A stretch of DNA of 64,000 nt from the NCBI GenBank assembly GCA_047621345.1, contig JBLHLW010000004.1, forward strand, positions 39,017 through 103,016. Reading direction: 5' to 3'. A model generated the notes under the pieces. It did not search any database and was not told the DNA's origin. It was given only the letters and a program-made list of their open reading frames with translations. Below are positions 1-8,300 of the stretch, piece after piece. The stretch comes from Actimicrobium sp047621345. GTDB taxonomy: Bacteria; Pseudomonadota; Gammaproteobacteria; Burkholderiales; Burkholderiaceae_D. Made by a program: the position numbers and the translations under genes. The first letter of the stretch is position 1. The number at the start of each line of letters is the position of its first letter.

Positions 1-542
1 CATGGTGCGGCCCAGGTGGTCGTCGAGAAAAAAGTGGTCGGAATAATATTCTGGATTTGTGGCGTGCCAGGCAATGCCGCCATCGTGAACGTGAAAGCAC
101 CGAGCGCAATGGTGGCCGGGATCAGGCGTTTTGGAATATCGCCCTGACGGAACATCTCGGCGGCAAACGGATACACCGCAAACACAACGACAAACAATGA
201 CACACCGCCATAGGTCAGCAATCCGCACACCAGCACGATCGACAGGATCGCGCGCTGGCGACCAACCAGCGCAATGACCGCGGTGACAATGGACTTCGAA
301 AAACCCGACAACTCAATGACTTTGCCAAACACGGCACCGAGCATAAATACCGGAAAATACAACTTCAGGAAGCCGACCATCTTGTCCATGAAGACGCCGC
401 TAAACATCGGCAGCACCAGCGCCGGATCAGTCAGGAAGACCGCCAGCAACGCACAGATCGGGGCAAACAGGATCACGCTGTAACCGCGATACGCGGCGAA
501 CATCAGCAACAACAATGCAGACAGTACGATAAGAAAATCCAA
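1..542 (-). CDS. GntP-family permease, N-terminal part (partial at window edge)
   Basis: The first 180 residues of a very hydrophobic inner-membrane transporter are encoded; the gene runs off the left edge of the window. The start is a TTG at 542-540, chosen because an AGGAG lies 8 bases upstream and the protein begins directly with a membrane segment (LDFLIVLSALLLLMFAAY). Further features are the segment FLKLYFPVFMLGAVFGKVIE, a glycine-containing helix LLTYGGVSLFVVVFAVYPFA, and a loop MAALPGTPQIQNIIP. This pattern is typical of the GntP/citrate-type H+ symporters, which include gluconate and D-beta-hydroxybutyrate permeases. The substrate cannot be named from this part. It lies 217 bases downstream of the kinase gene in the same direction and may be transcribed separately. 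Confidence 0.75.
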   Translation of the reverse strand, partial: MDFLIVLSALLLLMFAAYRGYSVILFAPICALLAVFLTDPALVLPMFSGVFMDKMVGFLKLYFPVFMLGAVFGKVIELSGFSKSIVTAVIALVGRQRAILSIVLVCGLLTYGGVSLFVVVFAVYPFAAEMFRQGDIPKRLIPATIALGAFTFTMAALPGTPQIQNIIPTTFFSTTTWAAP

Positions 543-759
543 GTAACTAACTCCTGCTGGAACAGCATGGTGGCAGGGCTGGCGGCATGGCGATCAAGCC
601 ATCGATCGGCGATGACGACGGTGTTTCCCTTATGGTGAAAAGAGACGATGACGGATCACAAGACCGAGGGTCTTGATCGCGGCATCGCAAGAAGCATCAA
701 GCTGGCGGACCGGATCGTTTCGGACCGCACGCACCATACCCCAGATCGGCTGTATCAGG

Positions 760-2232
760 CTATGGCAGAGCAGCCACGTCCTTCAGAAATTGTGACCGAT
801 CGCCGGTCGACTCGATACTCTGGGCAATGAGTGTCAGAAAGGTGTCCCGGTTGCTGCACTTTGGCAAAGCACGGCGAATGACGACTTTTGCAATCGCACC
901 AATGGAACGCGTGAGGAGTGCTTCGACGGCAGCAGTGAATGCCGGATCAAGCGGCACCGACGACTTGGTGCTGCCAAGTGCCGTCGCGACGGCGGCCGCA
1001 CTCCCGGTGGACGAGGCACTGGTCATCATCGTGCTACCGGGTGATTTTTTCTTCAGCGACGCGACGGCGTCGAGGAATTCGGCACGCCCCGATTCGGACG
1101 GCACATGCGCCAGCAACAAACCGGCCAGCGTATCGATATCGTCCGCCCGGGCGCCGGCTTTTTTGAGCAGCAACTTGGCAATCGGGCCGATCTGGCGCGA
1201 CAGCACCGCCTCGAGCACAGGGAATACCTCAAGCTTCCAGGGTGTCATCGTCGCCGTCAGGCTGGTACCGGTCTGGCCGGTCGACAAGGCCACACCAGAC
1301 ATCTGGTTCACGGGTGCACGCTGGCCAACCGCCACGTCGCGGATCTGGCTGGCAAGTATGGTGCGGTCGCTATCACTGAGCACCGGCAGACCATCTGGCG
1401 TTGCGGGATCATTGCCGCTGTCGCGGTAAGCCTGCGTGAGCGCCTCCAGAAACACCTCAGCCGACGCATAGCGGTCCGCCAGACTCTTGGCCAGTGCGCT
1501 TCGCAATACCGGATCGAATGCAGCGCTGACGGTGGCCTGCAATTGCGACGGCGCGACCGGATTCTCATTGAGGATTTGCTGCATCACGACCGATACCGCG
1601 CCGACGAAGGGCCGCACGCCGGTCAGCAACTGATACAGCACGATGCCAGCCGAAAAGACATCGGACCGGCCGTCGATCTCGGCACCGCGAAACTGCTCGG
1701 GCGACATGTAACTCGGAGTGCCAATCATCGAGCCAGTCTGGGTCAGCGTCGACGATTCTATGCGGGCGATGCCGAAGTCGGTGATCTTCACTTGCCCTTC
1801 AGCAGTGATGATCAGATTGGCCGGCTTGATGTCACGATGCACGACGCCACGGGCATGGGCATAGCCAAGTGCACGCAACAACTGCGGCATCCAGACCATC
1901 ACCCGCGCCAGATCGGTCGGCTGGTTCGGCACCAGCAGCGCGTTGAGCGGCGTACCTTCGACGAACTCCATGGCGATGAAAGCGGCGTCGTCGGTTTCGC
2001 CATAGTCGTAGACCGCGACGATATTCGGGTGCGTCAGGCGGCCAGAAGCTTGCGCCTCGTTCCTGAAGCGGGCCACCAGATCCATCTCCTGATGGCCGCG
2101 CAACAATTCCTTGCGGATGGTCTTGAGTGCGACGACGCGTTCAATATGCGGATCAAAGGCCTTATAGACCACCCCCATTGCGCCCTCCCCGAGGACGCTT
2201 TCGACGCGGTATTTTCCAATCTGGTCAGGCAT
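760..2232 (-). CDS. Ser/Thr protein kinase with duplicated C-terminal repeat
   Basis: A 490-residue cytosolic Hanks-type kinase. The glycine loop is GEGAMGVVY (residues 15-23), the ATP-binding lysine is Lys37 (VVALK), the catalytic loop is HRDIKPAN (132-139) and the metal-binding DFG is at 152-154, so all core residues are present and it should be active. The C-terminal third holds two related segments of about 55 residues, near 337-391 and 435-489. Each has the pattern AV-A-L-R-IG-IAK and ends in a Phe-Leu-x-x-Val-Ala motif; they are separated by a Ser/Ala/Thr-rich linker. No membrane segment follows the kinase. It is the last gene of the leftward run from ompA through tpsB/tpsA, 72 bases after the DUF3365-HAMP gene. 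A link with that sensor or with the T6SS is inferred from position only. Confidence 0.9.
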   Translation of the reverse strand: MPDQIGKYRVESVLGEGAMGVVYKAFDPHIERVVALKTIRKELLRGHQEMDLVARFRNEAQASGRLTHPNIVAVYDYGETDDAAFIAMEFVEGTPLNALLVPNQPTDLARVMVWMPQLLRALGYAHARGVVHRDIKPANLIITAEGQVKITDFGIARIESSTLTQTGSMIGTPSYMSPEQFRGAEIDGRSDVFSAGIVLYQLLTGVRPFVGAVSVVMQQILNENPVAPSQLQATVSAAFDPVLRSALAKSLADRYASAEVFLEALTQAYRDSGNDPATPDGLPVLSDSDRTILASQIRDVAVGQRAPVNQMSGVALSTGQTGTSLTATMTPWKLEVFPVLEAVLSRQIGPIAKLLLKKAGARADDIDTLAGLLLAHVPSESGRAEFLDAVASLKKKSPGSTMMTSASSTGSAAAVATALGSTKSSVPLDPAFTAAVEALLTRSIGAIAKVVIRRALPKCSNRDTFLTLIAQSIESTGDRSQFLKDVAALP

Positions 2233-2304
2233 GCTGCGGCCCCTGTTTCAAAAGCAATAATGGCCTGATTGTACGTGGGATTCTTGCCAGATCAGTACGT
2301 CGAA

Positions 2305-3183
2305 TTACTCATCAAGCATCTTCATTGCACTCGCCAGGCTGGTTCGCATCCGCACGAACGAGCGCGCCAGCGCTGACAATTCATCATTGCCTTTGACATT
2401 GAACTCGTCGGCATCGAACTGACCCAGACTGACCTGATCGGCGAGCGTCGCCATGCGGGTAATACGACGCGTCACGAACAGATGCACCATCACGTTGAGC
2501 GCAATAAACAAAAAGACGAACACGCCCAGCATGGACAGCATGTAGGTCTGCAGCATCACGTTGGCGCGCTGCAGCGGTACCGCCATCGGTACCGACACCA
2601 CCTGCGCGCCGACGATTTCGTTAAGCTTCCAGCCAAAGCCGTTATTGCGGCCGTAGATATCGAGCATGGTCTTTGGTGCCGCATCGGGCACGCTATGACA
2701 GACCAGACAAGCGCCATCCTTGATCTGCAAAGGTCGCGCGATATACAGCGCAGGGCCAATCGTGGTCATGCGCTCGCCCACCAGTTCGAGGGTGGTTGGC
2801 TTGTCGCGCAGCGCATTGACCAGATCGGCCTCCCAGTCCGATGCCCGATCGCGTGGATTGGTCGGGTTGAGCGTCGCTTCTTTGTACGAAAAATCCGGGT
2901 TGGACTTGAGTAGCGTGTTCAAGTGCTCGGTCGCCGAATACGATGGCACCGACTGCGGCAGAAACTCGAACTTCATGTGCGATTGCAGTAGCGGGGCAAT
3001 CTGCTTGGAGGTGTACGAGCGTGCCGCCGAGGCCGACTGCATCAGCATCCGGGCACTTTCCAGCGTTTCTTCGCGCGCGTTATTCTTGAGCAGCATGTTG
3101 GCAATCAGACTGGCTGCCGCGAAACCCACGGTAAAGATGATGATGAAAACAATGTTGAATTTGGTGGCGAGCGATAGTTTCAT
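2305..3183 (-). CDS. Membrane sensor with DUF3365 (haem-binding type) and HAMP domains
   Basis: A 292-residue inner-membrane protein. A membrane segment at about 9-30 is followed by a periplasmic domain (about 35-200) with a CLVCH motif at 159-163, the CxxCH used to attach c-type haem. The surrounding pattern (ARSYTSKQIAPLL, FEFLPQSVPSYSA, ALYIARPLQI) matches the Tll0287-like/DUF3365 family. A second membrane segment (about 205-225) leads into a HAMP domain (about 226-278), and the protein stops there with no kinase or cyclase output domain. The ATG at 3183 is preferred over an upstream in-frame start because it begins a normal N-terminal membrane anchor and does not overlap the fecR gene. 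It may sense redox or small ligands and pass the signal to the adjacent kinase; that is inference. Confidence 0.82.
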   Translation of the reverse strand: MKLSLATKFNIVFIIIFTVGFAAASLIANMLLKNNAREETLESARMLMQSASAARSYTSKQIAPLLQSHMKFEFLPQSVPSYSATEHLNTLLKSNPDFSYKEATLNPTNPRDRASDWEADLVNALRDKPTTLELVGERMTTIGPALYIARPLQIKDGACLVCHSVPDAAPKTMLDIYGRNNGFGWKLNEIVGAQVVSVPMAVPLQRANVMLQTYMLSMLGVFVFLFIALNVMVHLFVTRRITRMATLADQVSLGQFDADEFNVKGNDELSALARSFVRMRTSLASAMKMLDE

Positions 3184-3247
3184 GGCGGGTCCTGGTCGAG
3201 TCTGTGGAATGCGGCGATAGGCTTGGGAGGGAATGCGGTGGCCCGGT

Positions 3248-4135
3248 TCATCCCGGCTTTTTCGGGATAGCAGGTGGCGGCGGATGCAGGATTGGCTTCC
3301 ATTGGGAAGACTGACCCAGCGCCGTATCAAGCGACTGCCGGAACGCAGGGTCTTTGAGGCGCGGGACGAAACGACGTACCAAAGATTGTTGCAGCACGAT
3401 CGGGCTCTCCAGCCAAGGTCCAATCTCGTCGTAACGTACAGCGTGTTCTTTTTTCAGCGCCACTTTGGCATTTTTTGCGGGCACCACCGGTACCAGCACA
3501 TCCCGAAAAGTGCGCGGCATCTCGTCAATGAATTGACGGCCAGGCCGGCCACCCGCCTTGAGTGGTTCATCGCCGGACCGTGCCGCAAACTGCTCGCGCT
3601 CGAGCGTGATCTCGCGTTGGACGCCACGCTTGCGATCGAGCTCCGCCACCGTCTGCGTGCCGTTTTCGACAAACACTTCATCGCTTGAAGCGCCGGCATG
3701 AACGATCAGCGTACCGCTGCTGACCCGCACACGCAGCCGCGCTGTCTGGATCGTGGTGATCTGGTCCGCGCCCTTGATCTGGACCTTCAGCCAGCCCTCA
3801 AGTAGCGCCAGTTCAAGCGAAGTCGCACGGCGCTCGTAGGCGATGCGGCTCGCTGGTCCCAATGCAATGACCGTGTCGCCCAGACCAGTAATCTGCACGC
3901 CGGTCTCTGCGGAGGCCAGCAGGTCACCGCTGTCGAGATGCGCACCGACCGTAGCAGTGTGGAGTTCGGTGCCACGGATCACCTGTACCGGTTTTTCGGC
4001 AAATGAGATCAGCGCCTGCGCCTGCGCAACAGGTGCCAGTATCATCAAAAGACAAAGGCACGCGACCCCCACGGTTGTCCTTGCACAAAATAAAAGTTTC
4101 ATTGGTCTGACTTTTCGGCGTGGATTTGATGGCAT
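3248..4135 (-). CDS. FecR-domain periplasmic protein
   Basis: A 295-residue exported protein. The ATG at 4135 has an upstream GAGAGG and gives a signal peptide with a long basic n-region; an internal ATG at 4102 (MKLLFCARTTVGVACL) lacks a clear ribosome site but would give a more ordinary signal peptide. Both end at the cleavage motif APVAQAQA. After this comes a FecR-type beta domain (about residues 60-165: VGAHLDSGDLLASAETG, SRIAYERR, LRVRVSSGTLIVHAG), then a charged region of unknown fold. FecR domains often occur outside iron signalling as periplasmic or surface-associated modules next to secretion genes. It follows tpsA by 110 bases and precedes the DUF3365 gene by 64 bases. Confidence 0.82.
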   Translation of the reverse strand: MPSNPRRKVRPMKLLFCARTTVGVACLCLLMILAPVAQAQALISFAEKPVQVIRGTELHTATVGAHLDSGDLLASAETGVQITGLGDTVIALGPASRIAYERRATSLELALLEGWLKVQIKGADQITTIQTARLRVRVSSGTLIVHAGASSDEVFVENGTQTVAELDRKRGVQREITLEREQFAARSGDEPLKAGGRPGRQFIDEMPRTFRDVLVPVVPAKNAKVALKKEHAVRYDEIGPWLESPIVLQQSLVRRFVPRLKDPAFRQSLDTALGQSSQWKPILHPPPPAIPKKPG

Positions 4136-4245
4136 GTGCGACCTCTCGGGACGACGGCCCCGGCGAATTCCCGCATAGCTTCACGGGCAGTGTAACTGAT
4201 GAAAGATGTCAAATTGGAATTAAATTTCTCGTCATCGTGAAGCGG

Positions 4246-7200
4246 TTAATAGCTATCGCAACTGTTGCGCGCCATCAAGGCAATACAATTACTCAGGTTA
4301 GGACTGCTCTTGACGCGCGACCATTCGAGCGCCAACCGGTCCGCCGTTACGTTACCCGTCGACACCGCTGCCAGCGGGCTGGCACTGGCACACAGGGTCG
4401 GCGTGCCAATATTTTTGCCGTACAGATCACTGCTGACCTGCGTCACGTCACGCGCAGCAACCGGGGCGACGGCCAGCAAGACGGTGTCCGGCACGCCCTC
4501 GATCCGAAATGCCAGCGCATTCGCGGCCGCCTGCACGAAGACATAGTTACGCGCACTCAAACCACCGCCGCTAATCGGGTAGTGTCCCGGCAAGGTCGTC
4601 GCCGATACGGCCGACGTGAAGGCTGCGCTACCGGTCGTTGCGTCAGCCAATGTCTCGCCACCGACCAGACCGCTGACCGTGCCGCCCAGCACCGGATTGG
4701 CATTGCCCTGCAAGCGGCTGGCGGGAGCCGCCTGATAGGTGAGCGTGGCCGGTTCAATGGTGAGCGACGCAGGGGCGACACGGAGGCGATAACCGACTGG
4801 CGAGACGAAGTTGTCGGTCAGTACGTAAGTCCCTGCCTGCGATCCGGCACCAGTGTAACTACCGGCGACGGCCGCCCCGACCGCATCGCCATTGCGCAGT
4901 CCGGTCACCGTGTTGCGCAAGCCAACGTTGGGATCGCCGTAAGTACGCGTCGCATCTTGCGCCACGAGTGCGATGTCGATGACCGGCTGGAACGCGTAGA
5001 CAAAATGGTTGCCGCTAGCCTGCGCCGGACTACCGCAGGGAACGCCGAACGCGCACCCATAAATATTGCCGCTGCCAGCCGTACCTGCCAACCCGCCGCG
5101 CTGCTCGCCGGCCTGGGTCGCGGCGAAGATATTCCATCTGCCTGTGCCGCCCGGTGTCAATGCGGCATTGCCGGGATTCATGAACGCTCGCCCCGCCACC
5201 AACGTGATGTCGCTGCCGAGCGTAGCGATCGACTGGTCCAGTATCAAGTCCTGTCCGGCACGCAGAACCACGTCGTGCGCGACCACGCTATTGGGGCTGG
5301 CGATCGGTGTGGCCAGCGCCGTCGTGGACGCGCTACCAATGCCAGTGAGCGGCGTGACCATCAAGTCGCCCGCCGTGAAAAAATCGGTGTCGCCGGCACC
5401 GGCCACTGCGGTATTGCGCGGCAAGTCGAATTGCGCGCTGACGCGTCCGACCGCGTTACCGCCATCGAGCAGAAAAAAGCGCGACTCCGGTTGCGTGCCG
5501 TGTAGCAGCAAGCTCGCTGCCTTGATCGGCCCACCCTGCGTCACGACGCCACCGCTCGACAGCGTGACCAACCTGCCCGCTGCCGACAAGCCACTGTCGA
5601 GCACGATGCCCGCGCTCCCGGCACCGCCGTTTTGCAGCGTGATGTCGTTGCTTGAGCCAAACGGCGCGCCATTGAATGCGGTGATGCGACCGGCATGACC
5701 CGCACTGCCAATGACAACAGCGGAGAATCCCGGCTGAATCACCGTACCGAACGTCGCCGCATCGAGCACAAAATCTGTCGCGGTTGAGGGGGCGAACACA
5801 TTGATCGGCACCGCCGGCGCTTCGGTCAACTGGCCGTCGGCTGCCACCCCGCCGGGACGCACATTGAGCATGCCGCTGCTGCGGAGAGTGCCGGCCAGCG
5901 CGATCATATTCGATCGGGTGCCGGCCGAATCGGCGGCATTGAGTGCGCGCAACACGATGTCGCCACTCGTCGTGGCACCGCCGATGACGCTGTTGCCGGT
6001 CACTTGCAAGCCGGGTGACCCGCTACCGGCCGACTCGCCGCTGATCGTCGTCACGCCCTGACCAACAACGACGCTGACACTGGAATCACCAAGCGACACG
6101 CCAGCCGATGACGCGCCGCTATCGGTAGTGCGGCCACGGAGTTCGATCGCACCGCCACCATCCGTTGCCACACGACTGGCATTCGCGATGCGTATGCCAT
6201 TGCCGCTAGCGCTGAAACCGGTCACCGATAACCGACCGCCGGACAACAGCGACGCCGCCGACAACGACACGCCGCTATCCTGAAATCCAGTGCCAGAGAG
6301 TCCGAGCGTGCCGCTGGTCGAGATCGTCGTATTGCGCACCGCTACGCCGACGCCATTGAGTACATTGGCGGCTACGCCATCCATCACGAAGGCACCGCCA
6401 CCACCGGTCACCGACGACCCGTTGAGCGCAATCCCGGCACCGGTGGTCATGTCCGACTGGCTGGACGGCAACAAGCCTGTACCGCGTAATTGCACGCGGC
6501 CACCGGCTACCTTGGCGGAGCCGACATTGATGCTAGCCCCATTGAGCGTGATACCGCCGTCGATCGTGCTGAACATACCGGCGGTATAAATTTGACCGGC
6601 AGCACCCTTGGCAGCACCGGCAAACGGATCGCTGCCGCCATAAAACCGAACATTGCCGCCATTGGTACGGATGGCTGCACCGGTGTCGAGCAGGATCGCA
6701 CCGGCACCGGTGTTCTGGCTATCGGCATTGAAATCAACGTCAAGCCGCCCTGCACTACCCGACGCGGCGATTTGCACGCCGGGCGCTAAGACGATATTGC
6801 TGTGCGCATTGAGCGTGAGCATCACGTCGGCCGGACCAGTGTGCGTGATGCCGGTCAGCACCGTGATATTGCCGGGATCGGTCCCGCTGCTGCTGGTGCT
6901 GATCGCGACACTGGTGCCGGCGCTGAGGGTACTGCTGATGACTGCGGCAGACACCGATGTCGATGTTGATAACGGTATGGGGACATCGCTGTAGACCGGG
7001 GTGACGGGACCGTTGTCGATTGTGATATCAGTGGGATCGAGCAACCATGAACCGCTGCGGCCAACCGGCGCGGCAGCATCGACGCGCGCACCAGCGACAT
7101 CAAGAATTTTGCCCGAGGTTTCGATGAACCCGCCGTTGCCCCCCTCGTTACCGCCACGTGCACTGGCGCTACCGGCAAAGCGGGTGGTTTGTGTGGCCAG

Positions 7201-8268
7201 CACGCGCACCTGCCCGCCGTCCCCCTGACCGATCGCATCAGTACGCAGTCGTGTACTGGCGTCGACATTGAGTGCATTGGTCGCGCTGACCAGCACGTTG
7301 CCGCCACCGGCATCACCACGGGCATCGACCACGGCATTGCCAGCCAGGCTGATGTCGCGACCGCTCAGCGTCACATTGCCGCCGCGATGACCGGCTGTCG
7401 TACCGGACACATCAAGCAGGCCGCTGACGAGCGTGGTGCCGGCATCGCCGCCGTCGAGCACGATGCGACCATTGCGCTCGACCAGCGAACGCGCCTGCAC
7501 AATGCCCTGCTGTGACAGTACCGTTTGGGTCAGCGCAGTAGCCGCCTGCACCGTCATCGTCACCGCGCCTCCGTCCGCAATGACCATGCCGCGATTGGCA
7601 ACCAGCGCATCGACGGCAGCCTGATCGATGACGATGCGGGTCAGTCCATCGCCACTAAAATCAAGCGTCATGCGCGCACCCGCGGCAAGACCAACCGTGC
7701 CTAACCGCGCGGCAATCGTGCCGTCATTTCGGACCTGACCGCCCAGCAACGCGATCGTGCCGCGCTCGGCCGCCTGCAACGTGCCCCAGTTATCGACCCG
7801 GCCCGCGGCACCGGTGGCGGCAAAGCGCAATCGACCGGCCAGAAAATCGGCATCGCCGATGTTGAGCGTCGAGGCCACCAGACTGCCAACATCGACCACC
7901 GCGCCGGCACCAAACAGCACGCCGGCGGGGTTGACCAAAAAGACTTTTCCGTTGGCCGACAGCCGACCAAAAATGGCGCTGGGCGACGGACCGACAACGC
8001 GATTGAGGATCACGCTGGAAGGCCCCGGCTGCACGATACGGACGTGTTCGCCGGCACCAACCGAAAAATTATTCCAGTTCACAATCGCCGACGCCGAACC
8101 CTGATTGACGACTAACTGGCGGTTGTCCGGCCGCGACACCGCCACTTGCCCGCCGACCACTTGCTCACCCGCCGGCAAAGCCAGCGCCGTGCGGTAAGGC
8201 GCGATCAGCACGACGATCGCGATTCCCATCAGCGACAACCGGCAAGGAGGAGAAAAACGCGTGGCCAT
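4246..8268 (-). CDS. Two-partner secretion exoprotein (TpsA; filamentous haemagglutinin-type)
   Basis: A large secreted beta-helix protein of 1340 residues. The start at 8268 is the second of two adjacent ATGs; AGGAG is 7 bases before it. A signal peptide (VVLIAPYRTALALPAG) leads into the TPS domain recognised by TpsB: QVVGGQVAVSR, WNNFSVGAGEHVRIVQPG, ILNRVVG, and the hallmark FLVNPAGVLFGAGAVVDVGS. The middle is Gly/Ser/Thr/Ala-rich with repeated short beta-strand units. Near the C-terminus are MBG-type modules (TYGDPNVGLRNTVTGL; ATLTYQAAPASRLQGNANPV). The last residues hold a Cys-x8-Cys pair (CIALMARNSC) plus another Cys upstream. It should cross the inner membrane by Sec and the outer membrane through the TpsB encoded 32 bases upstream. 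Its target is unknown; adhesion is the common role for this class. Confidence 0.92.
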   Translation of the reverse strand: MATRFSPPCRLSLMGIAIVVLIAPYRTALALPAGEQVVGGQVAVSRPDNRQLVVNQGSASAIVNWNNFSVGAGEHVRIVQPGPSSVILNRVVGPSPSAIFGRLSANGKVFLVNPAGVLFGAGAVVDVGSLVASTLNIGDADFLAGRLRFAATGAAGRVDNWGTLQAAERGTIALLGGQVRNDGTIAARLGTVGLAAGARMTLDFSGDGLTRIVIDQAAVDALVANRGMVIADGGAVTMTVQAATALTQTVLSQQGIVQARSLVERNGRIVLDGGDAGTTLVSGLLDVSGTTAGHRGGNVTLSGRDISLAGNAVVDARGDAGGGNVLVSATNALNVDASTRLRTDAIGQGDGGQVRVLATQTTRFAGSASARGGNEGGNGGFIETSGKILDVAGARVDAAAPVGRSGSWLLDPTDITIDNGPVTPVYSDVPIPLSTSTSVSAAVISSTLSAGTSVAISTSSSGTDPGNITVLTGITHTGPADVMLTLNAHSNIVLAPGVQIAASGSAGRLDVDFNADSQNTGAGAILLDTGAAIRTNGGNVRFYGGSDPFAGAAKGAAGQIYTAGMFSTIDGGITLNGASINVGSAKVAGGRVQLRGTGLLPSSQSDMTTGAGIALNGSSVTGGGGAFVMDGVAANVLNGVGVAVRNTTISTSGTLGLSGTGFQDSGVSLSAASLLSGGRLSVTGFSASGNGIRIANASRVATDGGGAIELRGRTTDSGASSAGVSLGDSSVSVVVGQGVTTISGESAGSGSPGLQVTGNSVIGGATTSGDIVLRALNAADSAGTRSNMIALAGTLRSSGMLNVRPGGVAADGQLTEAPAVPINVFAPSTATDFVLDAATFGTVIQPGFSAVVIGSAGHAGRITAFNGAPFGSSNDITLQNGGAGSAGIVLDSGLSAAGRLVTLSSGGVVTQGGPIKAASLLLHGTQPESRFFLLDGGNAVGRVSAQFDLPRNTAVAGAGDTDFFTAGDLMVTPLTGIGSASTTALATPIASPNSVVAHDVVLRAGQDLILDQSIATLGSDITLVAGRAFMNPGNAALTPGGTGRWNIFAATQAGEQRGGLAGTAGSGNIYGCAFGVPCGSPAQASGNHFVYAFQPVIDIALVAQDATRTYGDPNVGLRNTVTGLRNGDAVGAAVAGSYTGAGSQAGTYVLTDNFVSPVGYRLRVAPASLTIEPATLTYQAAPASRLQGNANPVLGGTVSGLVGGETLADATTGSAAFTSAVSATTLPGHYPISGGGLSARNYVFVQAAANALAFRIEGVPDTVLLAVAPVAARDVTQVSSDLYGKNIGTPTLCASASPLAAVSTGNVTADRLALEWSRVKSSPNLSNCIALMARNSCDSY

Positions 8269-8300
8269 CATAGTGCTCCTGGTGAACGGGCGCGAACCGG

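Noticed and set aside
648..830. A 60-codon plus-strand ORF between the kinase and the permease gene
   Set aside because: It overlaps the kinase 3' end and shows no family features or ribosome site of note.
1105..2268. A 387-codon plus-strand frame opposite the Ser/Thr kinase
   Set aside because: The minus strand encodes a clear kinase with all motifs; the plus frame has no domain and is a GC-rich antisense shadow.
4120..5505. A 461-codon plus-strand frame opposite the end of tpsA
   Set aside because: Arg/Gly/Ala/Gln-rich translation with no domain, antisense to a well-supported TPS exoprotein.
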